Positions 44,018-53,913 are shown, counted from the first letter of the stretch. The stretch is 64,000 bases of DNA from Lyngbya aestuarii BL J (GCF_000478195.2 NZ_AUZM01000012.1:1-64000); one strand, 5' to 3'. Translations and numbers: made by a program. The notes: a model not told the origin generated them from the sequence alone.

Positions 44018-44974
44018 ATGGTTGCACCTGCTGGTAATATTCCAAATGTTGGACGATCTCGCTCGAAAGCCGAGAAGCAGTTTGACACGGGTTTTATTTG
44101 GCTAACGCGCATTTTTGCCTGGGGTATTGCAGCAATTTTGCTTTTAATTGCATTGCCTATTGCTCAACAAGCCCTTCCTGCTTTGCAAAAGTTTGGGTTA
44201 GGGTTTCTGTTTACCAGTGCTTGGGACCCTCCTAATGAAAATTATGGGGCTTTTCCCATGATTTATGGAACCATCGTGAGTTCCTTGATTGCCCTCTTGA
44301 TTGCTGTTCCTTTAGGTTTAGGAACTGCGATTTTTCTGAGTGAGGATTTTCTCCCTCCCGGTGTTCGCCGGATTTTAACTTTCCTCGTCGAACTCCTAGC
44401 CGCAATTCCGAGTGTGGTTTATGGTTTGTGGGGAATCTTTGTTTTGATTCCTTTCCTCCGACCCATTCAGATGTTCTTCTACAACACCTTGGGCTGGATT
44501 CCGTTCTTTAGTACCCCTCCGGCGGGGCCAGGGATGTTTCCGGCGGGTGTGATTTTGGCGATTATGACTTTGCCGATTATCACCGTAATTGCTCGGGATT
44601 CTCTGGCGAGTTTACCTCCAGATTTACGACAAGCTTCGATTGGACTCGGGGCGACTCGTTGGATTACGATTTTCCAGATTTTAATTCCAGCGGCTTTTTC
44701 TGGGATTGTTGGGGGAGTGATGCTCGGACTCGGGCGAGCCATGGGAGAAACGATGGCAGCAACAATGATTATTGGGAACTCCAACCGAGTCAATATTTCT
44801 CTATTTGCACCGGGAAATACGATTGCTTCTTTGATGGCAAACCAGTTCCCTGAAGCGTCGGGTTTGCAAGTTTCAGCTTTAATGTATGCCGGAATTGTAC
44901 TTTTTCTCCTGACTTTATTGGTTAATGTTTTGGCTCAGTTGATTGTCAGCCGAGTTCAATCTAAATACCAATAA
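44018..44974 (+). CDS. pstC: Phosphate ABC transporter permease PstC
   Basis: Inner-membrane permease, 318 residues, about six membrane helices. The PstC core LSEDFLPPGVRRILTFLVELLAAIPSVVYGLWG and the EAA-loop ASIGLGATRWITIFQILIP are clear, and LGRAMGETMAATMIIG is conserved. It is separated from the live pstS by the decayed elements and likely follows a restart of transcription or readthrough. Part of the pst operon, with pstA 78 bases downstream. Confidence 0.93.
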   Translation: MVAPAGNIPNVGRSRSKAEKQFDTGFIWLTRIFAWGIAAILLLIALPIAQQALPALQKFGLGFLFTSAWDPPNENYGAFPMIYGTIVSSLIALLIAVPLGLGTAIFLSEDFLPPGVRRILTFLVELLAAIPSVVYGLWGIFVLIPFLRPIQMFFYNTLGWIPFFSTPPAGPGMFPAGVILAIMTLPIITVIARDSLASLPPDLRQASIGLGATRWITIFQILIPAAFSGIVGGVMLGLGRAMGETMAATMIIGNSNRVNISLFAPGNTIASLMANQFPEASGLQVSALMYAGIVLFLLTLLVNVLAQLIVSRVQSKYQ

Positions 44975-45052
44975 TTCAAATCAAAGTGGGTAATCTATCC
45001 CTGACTTTTTGAGGCTCAAAGTTGTTTATCGGAAGAAATTCTCATTGTTGTT

Positions 45053-45943
45053 ATGTCAAATTATGATCAAGCTTATACTGATTCTGGCGCGAAAGCTTTA
45101 ATTCGCAATCGCAGTCGTCCCCGAGATATTTTAGACATCATCATGACAGGTATTTCTGGGGCTTGTATCGCTTTGACGGTGATTCCGTTATTTGCGGTAC
45201 TGTTCTATGTTTTACTGAAGGGAGCTGCTCGTTTTAATTTGGCTTTATTTACTCAGTTACCTCCCGTTGCGGGTCAAGAGACAGGGGGAATTGCCAGTGC
45301 AATTTTAGGGACAATTATGGTGGTCTTAATTGCGACTTTGATTGCTGTTCCCTTTGGAGTGTTAGCGGCTATCTTCCTCTCGGAGTTTAGTGGGGGAAAG
45401 GTTGCTCAGTCGATTCGGTTTGCGACGAATGTGATGAGTGGAGTTCCTTCAATTATTGCCGGAGTTTTTGCCTATAGTTTAATTGTTCTGACCGTTGGAC
45501 AATTTTCTGTGATGGCAGGAGCAATTGCTTTGGCTGTTTTGATGTTACCCACGATTGTCCGAACCACAGATGAAGCCCTACAAATTATTCCTCAAGATAT
45601 TCGAGCAGCATCTGTCGGTATTGGGGCATCTAACTATCAAACGGTTTTACAAGTGGTGCTTCCGGCAGCGATTCCGGCAATTTTAACGGGTGTCACTCTA
45701 GCAATTGCTCGGGCGGCCGGAGAAACGGCTCCTTTGTTATTTACTGTGGTTTATACGAACAACTGGCCTAGAGGCCCTTTTGCCCCGACTCTACCTTCGA
45801 TGGCTTATCTAATTTACGAATTTGCCAGAGGCTTCGATAAGACGTTACAGGAATTTGCTTGGGCAGCTTCTCTCGTCTTGGTATTGTTGGTTTTATTGAC
45901 GAGTGTCCTATCTCGCTGGGCTTCTGGCCAAAGTGATTATTAA
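45053..45943 (+). CDS. pstA: Phosphate ABC transporter permease PstA
   Basis: Second permease subunit, 296 residues. It shows the PstA pattern: AIFLSEFSGGKVAQSIRFATNVMSGVPSIIAGVF, the EAA loop AASVGIGASNYQTVLQVVLPAAIP and ARAAGETAPLLFT. About six membrane helices. It is between pstC and pstB with short gaps, so all three share an operon. Confidence 0.93.
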   Translation: MSNYDQAYTDSGAKALIRNRSRPRDILDIIMTGISGACIALTVIPLFAVLFYVLLKGAARFNLALFTQLPPVAGQETGGIASAILGTIMVVLIATLIAVPFGVLAAIFLSEFSGGKVAQSIRFATNVMSGVPSIIAGVFAYSLIVLTVGQFSVMAGAIALAVLMLPTIVRTTDEALQIIPQDIRAASVGIGASNYQTVLQVVLPAAIPAILTGVTLAIARAAGETAPLLFTVVYTNNWPRGPFAPTLPSMAYLIYEFARGFDKTLQEFAWAASLVLVLLVLLTSVLSRWASGQSDY

Positions 45944-46027
45944 GGTCGAAAAATCAATAATTCTCAAAATTTTACATCGGGATGCACGACCATTAAACCC
46001 TCAACAATTTATAGGAATTAAAATGCG

Positions 46028-46846
46028 ATGATGGATTATAGCAAGCCAACAACAAACGATACAGAAACGGTTCTACAAGCTGAGAATTTAGACGTTTTCT
46101 ACGGTGATTTTAAAGCAGTTCGGGGTGTTTCTCTAAATATTCCCAAAAATAAAGTGACTGCATTTATTGGCCCTTCTGGATGTGGTAAAAGTACAATTCT
46201 TCGCTGCTTTAATCGCCTCAATGATTTGATTCCGATTTTTCATTTAGATGGGAAGATTTACTATCAAAATAAAAACCTCTATGACCCCGATGTTGACCCC
46301 GTAGAAGTCAGACGTCGTATTGGGATGGTTTTTCAAAAGCCAAATCCGTTCCCGAAGTCAATTTATGAGAATATTGCCTATGGGGTGAGGGTGAATGGAC
46401 TGGCGAAAACCAAAGAACAAATGGATGAAGTTGTAGAGCGCTCGCTCCGTCAAGCGGTGCTTTGGGATGAAGTTAAAGATAAACTGGGTCAAAGTGGTTT
46501 TGCTCTTTCTGGAGGTCAGCAGCAACGTCTTTGTATTGCTCGTACTGTTGCGGTGAACCCCGATGTTGTCTTGATGGATGAACCTTGTGCTTCTCTTGAC
46601 CCGATTTCTACTCTTTCGATTGAGGACTTGATTCACGAACTCAAGGAAAATTATACGATTATTATCGTCACTCACAATATGCAACAAGCATCACGGGTTG
46701 CAGATATGACGGCTTTCTATAATGCTAAAGCGATTGAAGGCGGTAAGCGTTTTGGGTATTTAGTCGAGTTTAATGACACCCAGAGTATTTTCCAAAATCC
46801 CCAAGAAGAATCTACACAACAATATGTCAGTGGTCGTTTCGGATAA
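46028..46846 (+). CDS. pstB: Phosphate ABC transporter ATPase PstB
   Basis: ATP-binding subunit, 272 residues. Walker A is GPSGCGKST, the signature [14 protein letters not shown], Walker [13 protein letters not shown], and the switch His is in IVTHNMQQA. The sequence [20 protein letters not shown] is a PstB hallmark. The start is a double ATG (46028 and 46031). Following a strong terminator (46899), transcription should end here. Confidence 0.95.
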   Translation: MMDYSKPTTNDTETVLQAENLDVFYGDFKAVRGVSLNIPKNKVTAFIGPSGCGKSTILRCFNRLNDLIPIFHLDGKIYYQNKNLYDPDVDPVEVRRRIGMVFQKPNPFPKSIYENIAYGVRVNGLAKTKEQMDEVVERSLRQAVLWDEVKDKLGQSGFALSGGQQQRLCIARTVAVNPDVVLMDEPCASLDPISTLSIEDLIHELKENYTIIIVTHNMQQASRVADMTAFYNAKAIEGGKRFGYLVEFNDTQSIFQNPQEESTQQYVSGRFG

Positions 46847-46898
46847 AACCGCAAACTACAATTTTACTCTCTCTGCCTCTACCTTGAGGTGGGTTAAT

Positions 46899-46935
46899 AG
46901 AAGTCAGAAGCACGATGTCCTCTGACTTCTTTTTT
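46899..46935 (+). terminator. Rho-independent terminator of the pst operon
   Basis: AGAAGTCAGA (46899-46908) and TCTGACTTCT (46921-46930) form a perfect 10-bp stem with a 12-base loop, followed by TTTTT. It is 53 bases after the pstB stop. It also lies just past the nblA stop on the other strand, so it may serve both directions. Confidence 0.88.
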
Positions 46936-46951
46936 GTGTTGTTTTTCAATT

Positions 46952-47122
46952 CTATTCAGGATTTTTCATCCAGTGACGCATCAAATTATCTTTAACCATA
47001 CTTTGGCGTAAGACTTCTAGCAAATAGTCTTGAGCTTCTTCTAAACTAAGGTCTTTAACTTGCTCCCGTAGAACTTGGAGTTTGAATTGTTGCTCTAAAC
47101 TAAGATTTCCAGGTGCTGTCAT
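46952..47122 (-). CDS. nblA: Phycobilisome degradation protein NblA
   Basis: A 56-residue protein, MTAPGNLSLEQQFKLQVLREQ, then VKDLSLEEAQDYLLEVLRQS and a basic end. The LSLEQQFKL opening and two-helix layout are those of NblA/Ycf18, which docks phycobiliproteins to the Clp protease during nutrient starvation. An AGGAG sequence about eight bases upstream supports the start. It is convergent with the pst operon. Confidence 0.87.
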   Translation of the reverse strand: MTAPGNLSLEQQFKLQVLREQVKDLSLEEAQDYLLEVLRQSMVKDNLMRHWMKNPE

Positions 47123-47349
47123 TGTTTTCTCCTCTTTCGGTCAACTTGAACCTACGATTATCAGCAGATAACGTGCTGCCGTCTACTCTGCTCATCTCTT
47201 ATTGTAAATTATCGTAACAACTGCTTGACAATCTGTCCATTATGCACAATTTGTCACTAATATTGTTTGCAAAACTTTATGTATGAGCTTGTACAGCTTT
47301 ATCATAGAAAAGGTATCAGCCTAAAAAATCAATCAAAGGGACTATCTGC

Positions 47350-47943
47350 ATGGATGCAATGCAATTCTTTCGACAGAGTGCCGGACAGTGGCAGTCACTA
47401 CGAACTACTCATCATCTCGCCTTTAGACAAGCCGAAAAAGGCAATTCTAAAATTAACGTTGAAGCCCTCGATGCCGATGATCCCAAAGTGATCGAAATCT
47501 GCAAAATGCACGAAGTTGATCCAGCGATCGCCGCAGGCGGTGCTTATGTCACTTGGAATGGAGAGATGGCTTGGGATAAAGAAGATGAAAATCACTCCGG
47601 TTCGACGGTTTTCGCAATTGTTCCTGATGCGGATAACCCCCGTAAAGGCCGAATGTTGAGAGAACGGGGTTATGCGGAAATTGTTCCGGTGGTCGGACAG
47701 TTTGAGATGGATGAAGATGATGCTTTAATCTTGGTAACTGAATATGAAACCATGAGTTCAATTGAACGCTTTTGGTTTGCCAGTCCAAATGTGAGAATGC
47801 GAACCAGTGCCGTCAAACGGTTTGGTGGGTTTAATACTTCTACATTCTGTACAGAAATTCGCCTTGAGGAGACTGATTCAAGCGCTGCTTCTGAGTCTGA
47901 AAATACAGAAAATACAGCCTTTTATTCTACTTTGGGTTGGTAA
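47350..47943 (+). CDS. cpcS: Phycobiliprotein lyase, CpcS/CpeS family
   Basis: Chromophore lyase that attaches phycocyanobilin to a Cys of phycobiliproteins. The CpcS-type opening MQFFRQSAGQWQSLRTTHHLAFRQ, then IVPDADNPRKGRMLRERGYAE, the SIERFWFASPNVRMRTS block and the FCTEIRLEE end are all diagnostic. The 197-residue length is normal, with a short acidic tail. It is divergent from nblA, 227 bases away. Confidence 0.9.
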   Translation: MDAMQFFRQSAGQWQSLRTTHHLAFRQAEKGNSKINVEALDADDPKVIEICKMHEVDPAIAAGGAYVTWNGEMAWDKEDENHSGSTVFAIVPDADNPRKGRMLRERGYAEIVPVVGQFEMDEDDALILVTEYETMSSIERFWFASPNVRMRTSAVKRFGGFNTSTFCTEIRLEETDSSAASESENTENTAFYSTLGW

Positions 47944-47990
47944 TTGACAGTTGACCATCAATAGTGGTCTGTGAACCATCAATAGTAAAC

Positions 47991-48054
47991 GTAGGGGCGG
48001 GTTATAACAAAATCTATAGTTTCTCAAAAACAACTTATATAAACCTGCCCTTAC
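47991..48054. repeat. GTAGGGGCGGGTTATAA palindrome
   Basis: GTAGGGGCGGGTTATAA pairs with TTATATAAACCTGCCCTTAC across an AT-rich loop of about 25 bases. The right side is followed by AGTTTTTTCT, so it may also act as a terminator after cpcS. Related copies lie at 29932 and 55566. Confidence 0.65.
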
Positions 48055-48486
48055 AGTTTTTTCTCTGATTTGTCCTCAAATTTTTATCTTAACGTTGACA
48101 TTAATTAATATTTCGGGGTTGGCGTCGAATACCTATTTTTGTGGGGTGATAACCGACTAAAATAACCTCACCTTTCAAACTTTTATCTATTGAAACGGTC
48201 TTAATTTTTCCGTGATTAATCTCATTCTGTCAAGTCGCTATTTTGCAGTATATTTTGTCTTCCAATTCCAAATTCTAGGGAGATAGAACAAAGAAATATC
48301 AATACTGGGATTTGTCCCGTAATATTACAGATTGTTGCATTTCTTCACAAAAATGAGACGTAAACCCCGTGATCCCCTAATCTGAAGGATGGTATAGTGA
48401 TGCCAATATAATCCCTTGTGATCAAGGGAAGGCTTAACAGCCACATGAAGTTATCAACGTTAACTTTGAGATTAAGGAGATTTTAA
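48055..48486. other. cpcG upstream region
   Basis: 432 bases before cpcG with no called gene. A TATAGT hexamer near 48392 is a possible -10 element. The cpcG ribosome-binding sequence AAGGAGA is at its end. A 35-codon open stretch on the minus strand (about 48118-48222) has no start and is not called. Confidence 0.45.
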
Positions 48487-49248
48487 GTGGCGCTTCCTTT
48501 ATTAGACTACACACCCGTCAGCCAAAATGTACGGGTTGCCGGATACGAAGTCGGGGGTGATGAGCAACCCAGAATCTATTCGTCTGAAGATTTACCCTCT
48601 GGGACTGAATGGGACGATTTAATTTGGGCGGCTTATCGCCAAATTTTCAGCGAACACCAGATGCTCAAGAGCAACCGTCAAAAGTTCTTGGAGTCTCAGC
48701 TTAAGTTTGGTCAAATTACCGTCAGAGATTTTATCCGAGGTTTAGCAACTTCTGATCCCTTCTTGCGGTTCAACTACCAAACTAACAGCAACTACCGTTT
48801 TGTGGAAATGTGTGTTCAGCGCATTTTAGGACGCGATGTTTACAGCGAACGGGAAAAAATCGCCTGGTCTATCGTTGTTGCAACCAAAGGACCTCTGGGC
48901 TTTATCAACGCCTTAGTTGATAGCGATGAATATTTAGAAAACTTCGGGTATGATAAGGTTCCCTATCAGCGTCGTCGGGTTCTCCCCCAACGCAACCAGG
49001 GATCGGCACCTTTTAACCTGAAAACTCCTCGTTATGGCGAGTACCATCGGAACCAGCTGGGTTTCCCTCAAATCATTTGGCAAACTTCTGTTCGTCGTTT
49101 TGTTCCTCAAGAGAAGCAAGTCAAAGCGGGCGATCCTTCTATGTTCTTGGGTATGGCTAAGGATGTTACTCCGGCAACTAATACTATTACCCGAGTTGCT
49201 GTCGGTGATATCAATATTGCCACGATGGTTCCCTATCGTAAGAAGTAA
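48487..49248 (+). CDS. cpcG: Phycobilisome rod-core linker CpcG
   Basis: Linker that attaches phycocyanin rods to the allophycocyanin core. [23 protein letters not shown] is the CpcG start; the PBS linker domain (about 25-155) includes [38 protein letters not shown] and [20 protein letters not shown]. The C-terminal part is the CpcG-specific region ending [11 protein letters not shown]. It begins with GTG, supported by AAGGAG six to seven bases upstream. Confidence 0.94.
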   Translation: MALPLLDYTPVSQNVRVAGYEVGGDEQPRIYSSEDLPSGTEWDDLIWAAYRQIFSEHQMLKSNRQKFLESQLKFGQITVRDFIRGLATSDPFLRFNYQTNSNYRFVEMCVQRILGRDVYSEREKIAWSIVVATKGPLGFINALVDSDEYLENFGYDKVPYQRRRVLPQRNQGSAPFNLKTPRYGEYHRNQLGFPQIIWQTSVRRFVPQEKQVKAGDPSMFLGMAKDVTPATNTITRVAVGDINIATMVPYRKK

Positions 49249-49415
49249 AGCTTTAATAATGGATTTATAGAGTCTTTTTGCTCTGTTGATCTATTGCTTT
49301 TTCTGTCGCTGTCAGGAGTTAGACTTAGGGGTTAATTGTTAAGTTCAAAACAAAAAACACTTAAGGTTTAGCACTGGACAGCGACTATTTTAAACTCTTT
49401 TACAAATTGATAGAT

Positions 49416-50015
49416 CTACAAAAAAGTTTTGACAATACCATTGAGATCAGACTGAATAGGATTTCCTAAAGCTTTAAATCTCCACTGTCCACTATCTTTA
49501 TACACTTCTCCCATCAACATTGAAATTTTGCCTTCATAGGAGGCTTCCCCAGACAAACTATAACGGGCAATTTCTATCCCCGACGCATCAACCGCCCGCA
49601 CAAAGGCATTTTCAACCATTCCAAAATTTTGTTTTCTGGCGAGTCCTTCATAAATATTCACGCCTAAAACAATTCGTTCATAAGCTTCAGAAAGACTGTT
49701 GAGATAGAGCAAAATTTGTTCATCATCCCCCTGTCCTTCGCCTGTGAGGTTATCTCCAGAATGAACAACGGTTTGATCTTTAGATTCTAAATGAGCGTAA
49801 TAAATAACATCTTCTTTGTAGTTTTTTAACTTACCGCTTCGGTTGAGTAAAAGGGCATATCCATCTAAATCAAAATCGACGGTTTTTCCGAGAAATCCTT
49901 CAATTAATCCTTTAGGTTTTGCCACATCCCAACCTAATCCCATTGTTAACTTCGATAAATCATATTCACTTTTATCGAGAACAATACTTTGTCCTTTTTT
50001 GAGGTTAATCGTCAT
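49416..50015 (-). CDS. TerD-family protein, divergent copy
   Basis: TerD-fold stress protein, 199 residues. It starts MTINLKKGQSIVLDKSEYD and keeps the Ca-site-like FDLDGYALLL and GQGDDEQILLYL. Compared with the next two paralogues it has a longer loop (GLIEGFLGKTV) and a changed middle (VNIYEGLARKQNFGMVENAFVRA). Third gene of a run of three on the minus strand. The role (often phage, metal or acid stress) is not known here. Confidence 0.82.
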   Translation of the reverse strand: MTINLKKGQSIVLDKSEYDLSKLTMGLGWDVAKPKGLIEGFLGKTVDFDLDGYALLLNRSGKLKNYKEDVIYYAHLESKDQTVVHSGDNLTGEGQGDDEQILLYLNSLSEAYERIVLGVNIYEGLARKQNFGMVENAFVRAVDASGIEIARYSLSGEASYEGKISMLMGEVYKDSGQWRFKALGNPIQSDLNGIVKTFL

Positions 50016-50158
50016 TTTTTTTTTAGTATTATGTTGACCAATAAAGACTAATTAATCAGGAGAAAACTTCTTTTTTATTGACAAGTTACTCACTTTTTAT
50101 TCTCGTTAGACTTCTCCTGATCTCGATCCAAATGTTCCTGAAAATCTCTCAACTGAGA

Positions 50159-50728
50159 TCACACATACTTGTCTACAAAGCTTTGTAAACCTGTGTTATA
50201 ACCTTGTCCCACGGCTTGAAATCGCCATTCTCCATCTTTTTTATAGAGTCGGCTAAATTCAACTGATGTTTCTCTCGAAAAATCCTCCTCTAGATCATAG
50301 CGAGTCACTTCTGTATCTGTTTCTCGATCATAAATCCGAATAAAAGAATTACGAATCTGTCCGAAATTTTGGCGGCGCTGATCAGCTTCGTGAATTGTCA
50401 CTACAAAAATTAATTCTTGAATGGTAGGATTAATTTGAGTTAAATCAATTTCAATGGTTTCATCATCTCCACTTCCTTCCCCAGTACGACTATCTCCTAA
50501 ATGTTTAACAGCCCGATCTGGAGACAGTAAATTGTTGTAAAAAACAAAGTATTCATCCTGGGGAATTTTGCCATCTTCACCTAACATAAAGACAGAAGCA
50601 TCCAAGTCAAAGGCAGCCCCGGTATCGGTCAAGTTAGCATCCCATCCTAACCCCACTGCTGCTTTTCTCAGTCCAGGTGCTTCTTTAGCGAGGTTAATTC
50701 GTTCTCCCTTTTTGATATTAATTGACAT
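50159..50728 (-). CDS. TerD-family protein
   Basis: TerD/TerE-type protein, 189 residues. MSINIKKGERINLAKEAPGLRKA, AVGLGWDANLTDTGAAFDLDASVFML, the GSGDDETIEIDL acidic loop and NFGQIRNSFIRIYD are all conserved. The acidic FDLD and GDDE stretches are the calcium sites in the family. It is the middle of the three-gene terD run and very similar to the one upstream. Confidence 0.88.
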   Translation of the reverse strand: MSINIKKGERINLAKEAPGLRKAAVGLGWDANLTDTGAAFDLDASVFMLGEDGKIPQDEYFVFYNNLLSPDRAVKHLGDSRTGEGSGDDETIEIDLTQINPTIQELIFVVTIHEADQRRQNFGQIRNSFIRIYDRETDTEVTRYDLEEDFSRETSVEFSRLYKKDGEWRFQAVGQGYNTGLQSFVDKYV

Positions 50729-50772
50729 AGTTATAACTCAATCTTAACCCTCAACTTAAAACTCTATAATTA

Positions 50773-51342
50773 TCATGCGTACTGAGTAACAAAACTCTCT
50801 AAATCACTATTATACCCCTGTCCAACTGCTTTAAATTGCCATTCATTTCCGGCTTTAGACAGACGACCTATTTCTATGGCTGTTTCTCGGGCAAAGTCTT
50901 CTTCTAACTCATAGCGAGTGATTTCGGTTTGAGTCGCTTCATCGTAAATACGGATGAAGGAATTTCTGACTTGTCCGAAATTTTGACGACGGGCTTCGGC
51001 TTGAAATATCGTCACAATAAACACGATTTCTTGAATAGAACCCTCGACTTTTTCTAGGTCTATTCTAATCGTTTCATCGTCTCCACCTCCTTTTCCGGTG
51101 CGGCTATCTCCCGATGACATTACCGCCCCATCAGCAGATTCTAAGTTATTGTAAAATACAAAAAACTTCTCACTCGGGATTTTACCATTTGCCGCTAACA
51201 TAAACACCGAAACATCTAAATCAAATTGATCGCCCGTATCAGAAGCATTAACATCCCACCCGAGTCCAACTCCTGCTGTTTTTAAGCCGGGTGATTCTTT
51301 AGAGAGATTAATTCCTTCGCCTTTTTTTAGATTAATCGTCAT
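50773..51342 (-). CDS. TerD-family protein
   Basis: TerD paralogue of 189 residues from the ATG at 51342 (MTINLKKGEGINLSKES), the start that aligns with the paralogue; a GTG at 51357 adds five residues. It keeps GVGLGWDVNASDTGDQFDLDVSVFML, GGGDDETIRIDL and NFGQVRNSFIRIYDEATQ. First of the three genes on this strand, 44 bases before the next, so it likely leads an operon. Confidence 0.88.
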   Translation of the reverse strand: MTINLKKGEGINLSKESPGLKTAGVGLGWDVNASDTGDQFDLDVSVFMLAANGKIPSEKFFVFYNNLESADGAVMSSGDSRTGKGGGDDETIRIDLEKVEGSIQEIVFIVTIFQAEARRQNFGQVRNSFIRIYDEATQTEITRYELEEDFARETAIEIGRLSKAGNEWQFKAVGQGYNSDLESFVTQYA

Positions 51343-51644
51343 TTTTTCTGACTCCACTTAATTTAAGGATAAACATTCTGTTCAATTACAATTTCCCAGC
51401 ATCGGCAGAAAACACGACCTCAAGCTTTGACATCATTTTTGACCTGACAATCAACTCAAAAATGAGTCATTCCACTTAAGTATAAATCGCGGTTCTCCTG
51501 GATGCAGTCGGATCAAAACGTTCTAGTAATTGAATTTAAAATTGATCGGCAAGTTCTCTTTTAGTTTATCTCTTTTAGTTACTCTACAAGCACTTAAATT
51601 GTTATTTCGGATCAAAATATCTTAACAGATTGAATCATCAACCC

Positions 51645-52172
51645 CTAACGACTATACAAAGCCTGATATTCGGCTTCGCTGATCAAATCCTGTTCACTGT
51701 TGACTCGATCTAAAAAGACAATTCCTTCAAGATGGTCATATTCATGCTGAAAAATACGAGCGACAAAATCTTGAAGTTGCTGTCGCTGAAGTTGGCCGTC
51801 TCGATCGGTGTATTCCACCTCAATCGTTTGATATCGCCGAACCAATCCCCGCACTCCCGGAACACTCAGACAGCCTTCCCATCCCTTTTCTTGTGTCGTA
51901 GAGTGATCGACAATTTTGGGGTTAATCATCGCAGTAGGAGCCATCCGAGGAGCCTGGGGATAGCGACGGTTAGGACGAGAAGCCACAATCAACAGGCGAT
52001 CGCTACGAGAGACTTGAGGTGCAGCGATACCCACTCCATTAGTTTTGACGACAGTGGCAATCAAATTATCGATCAGCGTTTGAAGACCCTGATCGGCAAT
52101 TTCAGTAATCGGTTGAGCATGACGGCGCAACACTGGATTTCCGAGTTGAGCCACGGGTAAAATCTCAGTCAT
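51645..52172 (-). CDS. def: Peptide deformylase
   Basis: Removes the formyl group from new proteins. The three motifs are complete: GVGIAAPQVS, EGCLSVPGVRG (metal Cys) and FQHEYDHLEGIVFLDR (HExxH). The 175-residue length is normal. The gene starts five bases after the hhoA stop on the same strand, so the two are likely co-transcribed. Confidence 0.93.
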   Translation of the reverse strand: MTEILPVAQLGNPVLRRHAQPITEIADQGLQTLIDNLIATVVKTNGVGIAAPQVSRSDRLLIVASRPNRRYPQAPRMAPTAMINPKIVDHSTTQEKGWEGCLSVPGVRGLVRRYQTIEVEYTDRDGQLQRQQLQDFVARIFQHEYDHLEGIVFLDRVNSEQDLISEAEYQALYSR

Positions 52173-52177
52173 AACAA

Positions 52178-53446
52178 TTAAAACTCAGGAGGTAAATTCC
52201 CCGTCATCACATCCAGGGTGACATTTTGTCCGTTGCGGTTGACTTCAACTTGCAGCGAACTACCAACAGTTTGATTTTGAACAATTTGTTGAACCGCTTC
52301 CGACTTCCGCACCAATTGGCTATCAATTTTTTGAATCACATCTCCGGGTTGTAGCCCCGACTGTTCAGCCGGAGAACCGGGAACAATATTGACAACCAAA
52401 ACCCCTTCATCGCTAGCAATGGGAGACGTTAATTCTGGGTTGAGGCGGCGTTTTACCTCTGGAGAGAGTGTCACCATCTCAATTCCCAAATAGGCGTGTT
52501 CAGCACGACCTGTCGCGATTAACTGTTGGGCGATTTGTTGCGCTTTCTTAATCGGAATGGCAAATCCTAAGCCTTGAGCGCCGCTAATAATGGCGGTATT
52601 CATCCCGACCACTTCTCCTTCGGCGTTCAACAATGGGCCACCGGAGTTGCCTGGGTTAATGGCGGCATCTGTTTGAATAAAACCAATACGCTTATCGGGA
52701 ACCCCAACATCGGTACTGGAGCGACCTGTGGCGCTAATAATTCCCACTGTGACCGAGTTATCCAAACCCAAAGGATTACCAATGGCGATCGCCCATTCTC
52801 CGGGGGCAAGCTGTTCAGAATCGCCGATGCGAACGCTCGGTAGGTTATTGGCATCAATTTTAATCACAGCGACATCTGTGACTGAATCTGTCCCCAAAAC
52901 CCGACCTTCAAACAAACGACCATCTTTGAGAACGACCTGAACCGTGTCCGTATCCTCAACCACATGGCTATTGGTCAAAATATGACCTTCGGAGCTAATA
53001 ATAAATCCCGATCCGGTGCCTTGTTCTGTGGGAGATTCATCAGGGAAGTCACGCGGCCCTCCAAATCCAAAAAAGTCTTCAGGAAATTGCTCATCAAAGC
53101 GATCTAATCCTCGACGTCCGATCCGTCTAGAAGCGTTAATCCGCACGACAGCAGGCCCTACCTGTTCAACCGCAGAAACAATAAAGTTAGCGTTTGCTGT
53201 TTTGGGGAGGGGAAGGGAAGGTTTTTGGGCAAACCAGGACGGTGAACTTGCTTGATCAACTTCTTTTTCTGTTTTCGGGGGAATCGGAACTTGAGTGAGC
53301 GCCTCCTGAGTGCTTTCTTTTGAGGAGAGAAGGGCTTGGTTTTCTATCCACCGTTCGCCGAGTAAAGCACCTCCTGCTCCGGTGAGCAGAAGCATAAGAT
53401 AGATTATGGGTTGCTTCCAAAAAACTTTTTCCGTTGTACCACTCAT
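52178..53446 (-). CDS. hhoA: Trypsin-like HtrA/Deg protease (HhoA type)
   Basis: Deg-family serine protease with an N-terminal anchor (about 13-28), a Ser/Pro linker, protease domain and one PDZ domain. The triad is visible as TNSHVVED (His), TDVAVIKID (Asp) and NPGNSGGPLLN (Ser). The PDZ part (about 310-415) includes VLVVNIVPGSPAEQSGLQPGDVI. One PDZ and the cyanobacterial linker fit the HhoA/HhoB/HtrA group; which paralogue is uncertain. It handles misfolded proteins outside the cytoplasm. Confidence 0.9.
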   Translation of the reverse strand: MSGTTEKVFWKQPIIYLMLLLTGAGGALLGERWIENQALLSSKESTQEALTQVPIPPKTEKEVDQASSPSWFAQKPSLPLPKTANANFIVSAVEQVGPAVVRINASRRIGRRGLDRFDEQFPEDFFGFGGPRDFPDESPTEQGTGSGFIISSEGHILTNSHVVEDTDTVQVVLKDGRLFEGRVLGTDSVTDVAVIKIDANNLPSVRIGDSEQLAPGEWAIAIGNPLGLDNSVTVGIISATGRSSTDVGVPDKRIGFIQTDAAINPGNSGGPLLNAEGEVVGMNTAIISGAQGLGFAIPIKKAQQIAQQLIATGRAEHAYLGIEMVTLSPEVKRRLNPELTSPIASDEGVLVVNIVPGSPAEQSGLQPGDVIQKIDSQLVRKSEAVQQIVQNQTVGSSLQVEVNRNGQNVTLDVMTGNLPPEF

Positions 53447-53461
53447 CGCCAGATTGTCCGG

Positions 53462-53683
53462 TTAACTAATAGGATTCGTACTGGTTTCGGGTTTTCCCGA
53501 AGTTAGACCGTTTGAGCCATCATAAAGGAACAGGTGTTCAATTGCTTCTCTCAACTGTAACATTATCGATGCTGGAACAAGCAGTTTTTCCGGTTCTAGT
53601 TTTGATACATCCTCTGCTTTTAAATCGATTTGCGGGAGATTCCCAAACCTGACAATTTGAGTTTCTGCTTCTTTTGGCGGCAA
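53462..53683 (-). CDS. Hypothetical protein, 73 aa
   Basis: Short acidic protein MPPKEAETQIVRFGNLPQIDLKAEDVSKLEPEKL..., then a helix VPASIMLQLREAIEHLFLYDG. It is 15 bases upstream of hhoA on the same strand. No known family. The compositional bias and neat spacing to hhoA suggest it may be a real first gene of that operon. Confidence 0.5.
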   Translation of the reverse strand: MPPKEAETQIVRFGNLPQIDLKAEDVSKLEPEKLLVPASIMLQLREAIEHLFLYDGSNGLTSGKPETSTNPIS

Positions 53684-53913
53684 TTCTTGAGGGGCTGTCT
53701 GCGCTCTATTGAGATGATCGTGATGGAAAGATTCGTTAGACTTGTAATTTAGACCATTGAGGTGGATGGACGCATTTCTCGTTGAAGATGGAAGCTCTGC
53801 TCTCTATTAGGCCGGGTAGTTCACACTGGTATTTTTTGTAGGCTCGAATGTTAGCTGGTGTATGGGTCTATTGTCCCATAGTGTCTCAACTCTATTAAAA
53901 TCGGAAGGAAGCC

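Noticed and set aside
48118-48222. 35-codon open stretch on the minus strand (INHGKIKTVSIDKSLKGEV)
   Set aside because: It looks protein-like but has no start codon and no identifiable parent; possibly a tiny gene remnant, not supportable.
53684-53913. Replication origin next to dnaA
   Set aside because: No cluster of DnaA boxes (TTATCCACA-like) was found upstream of dnaA; in many cyanobacteria oriC is not at dnaA.
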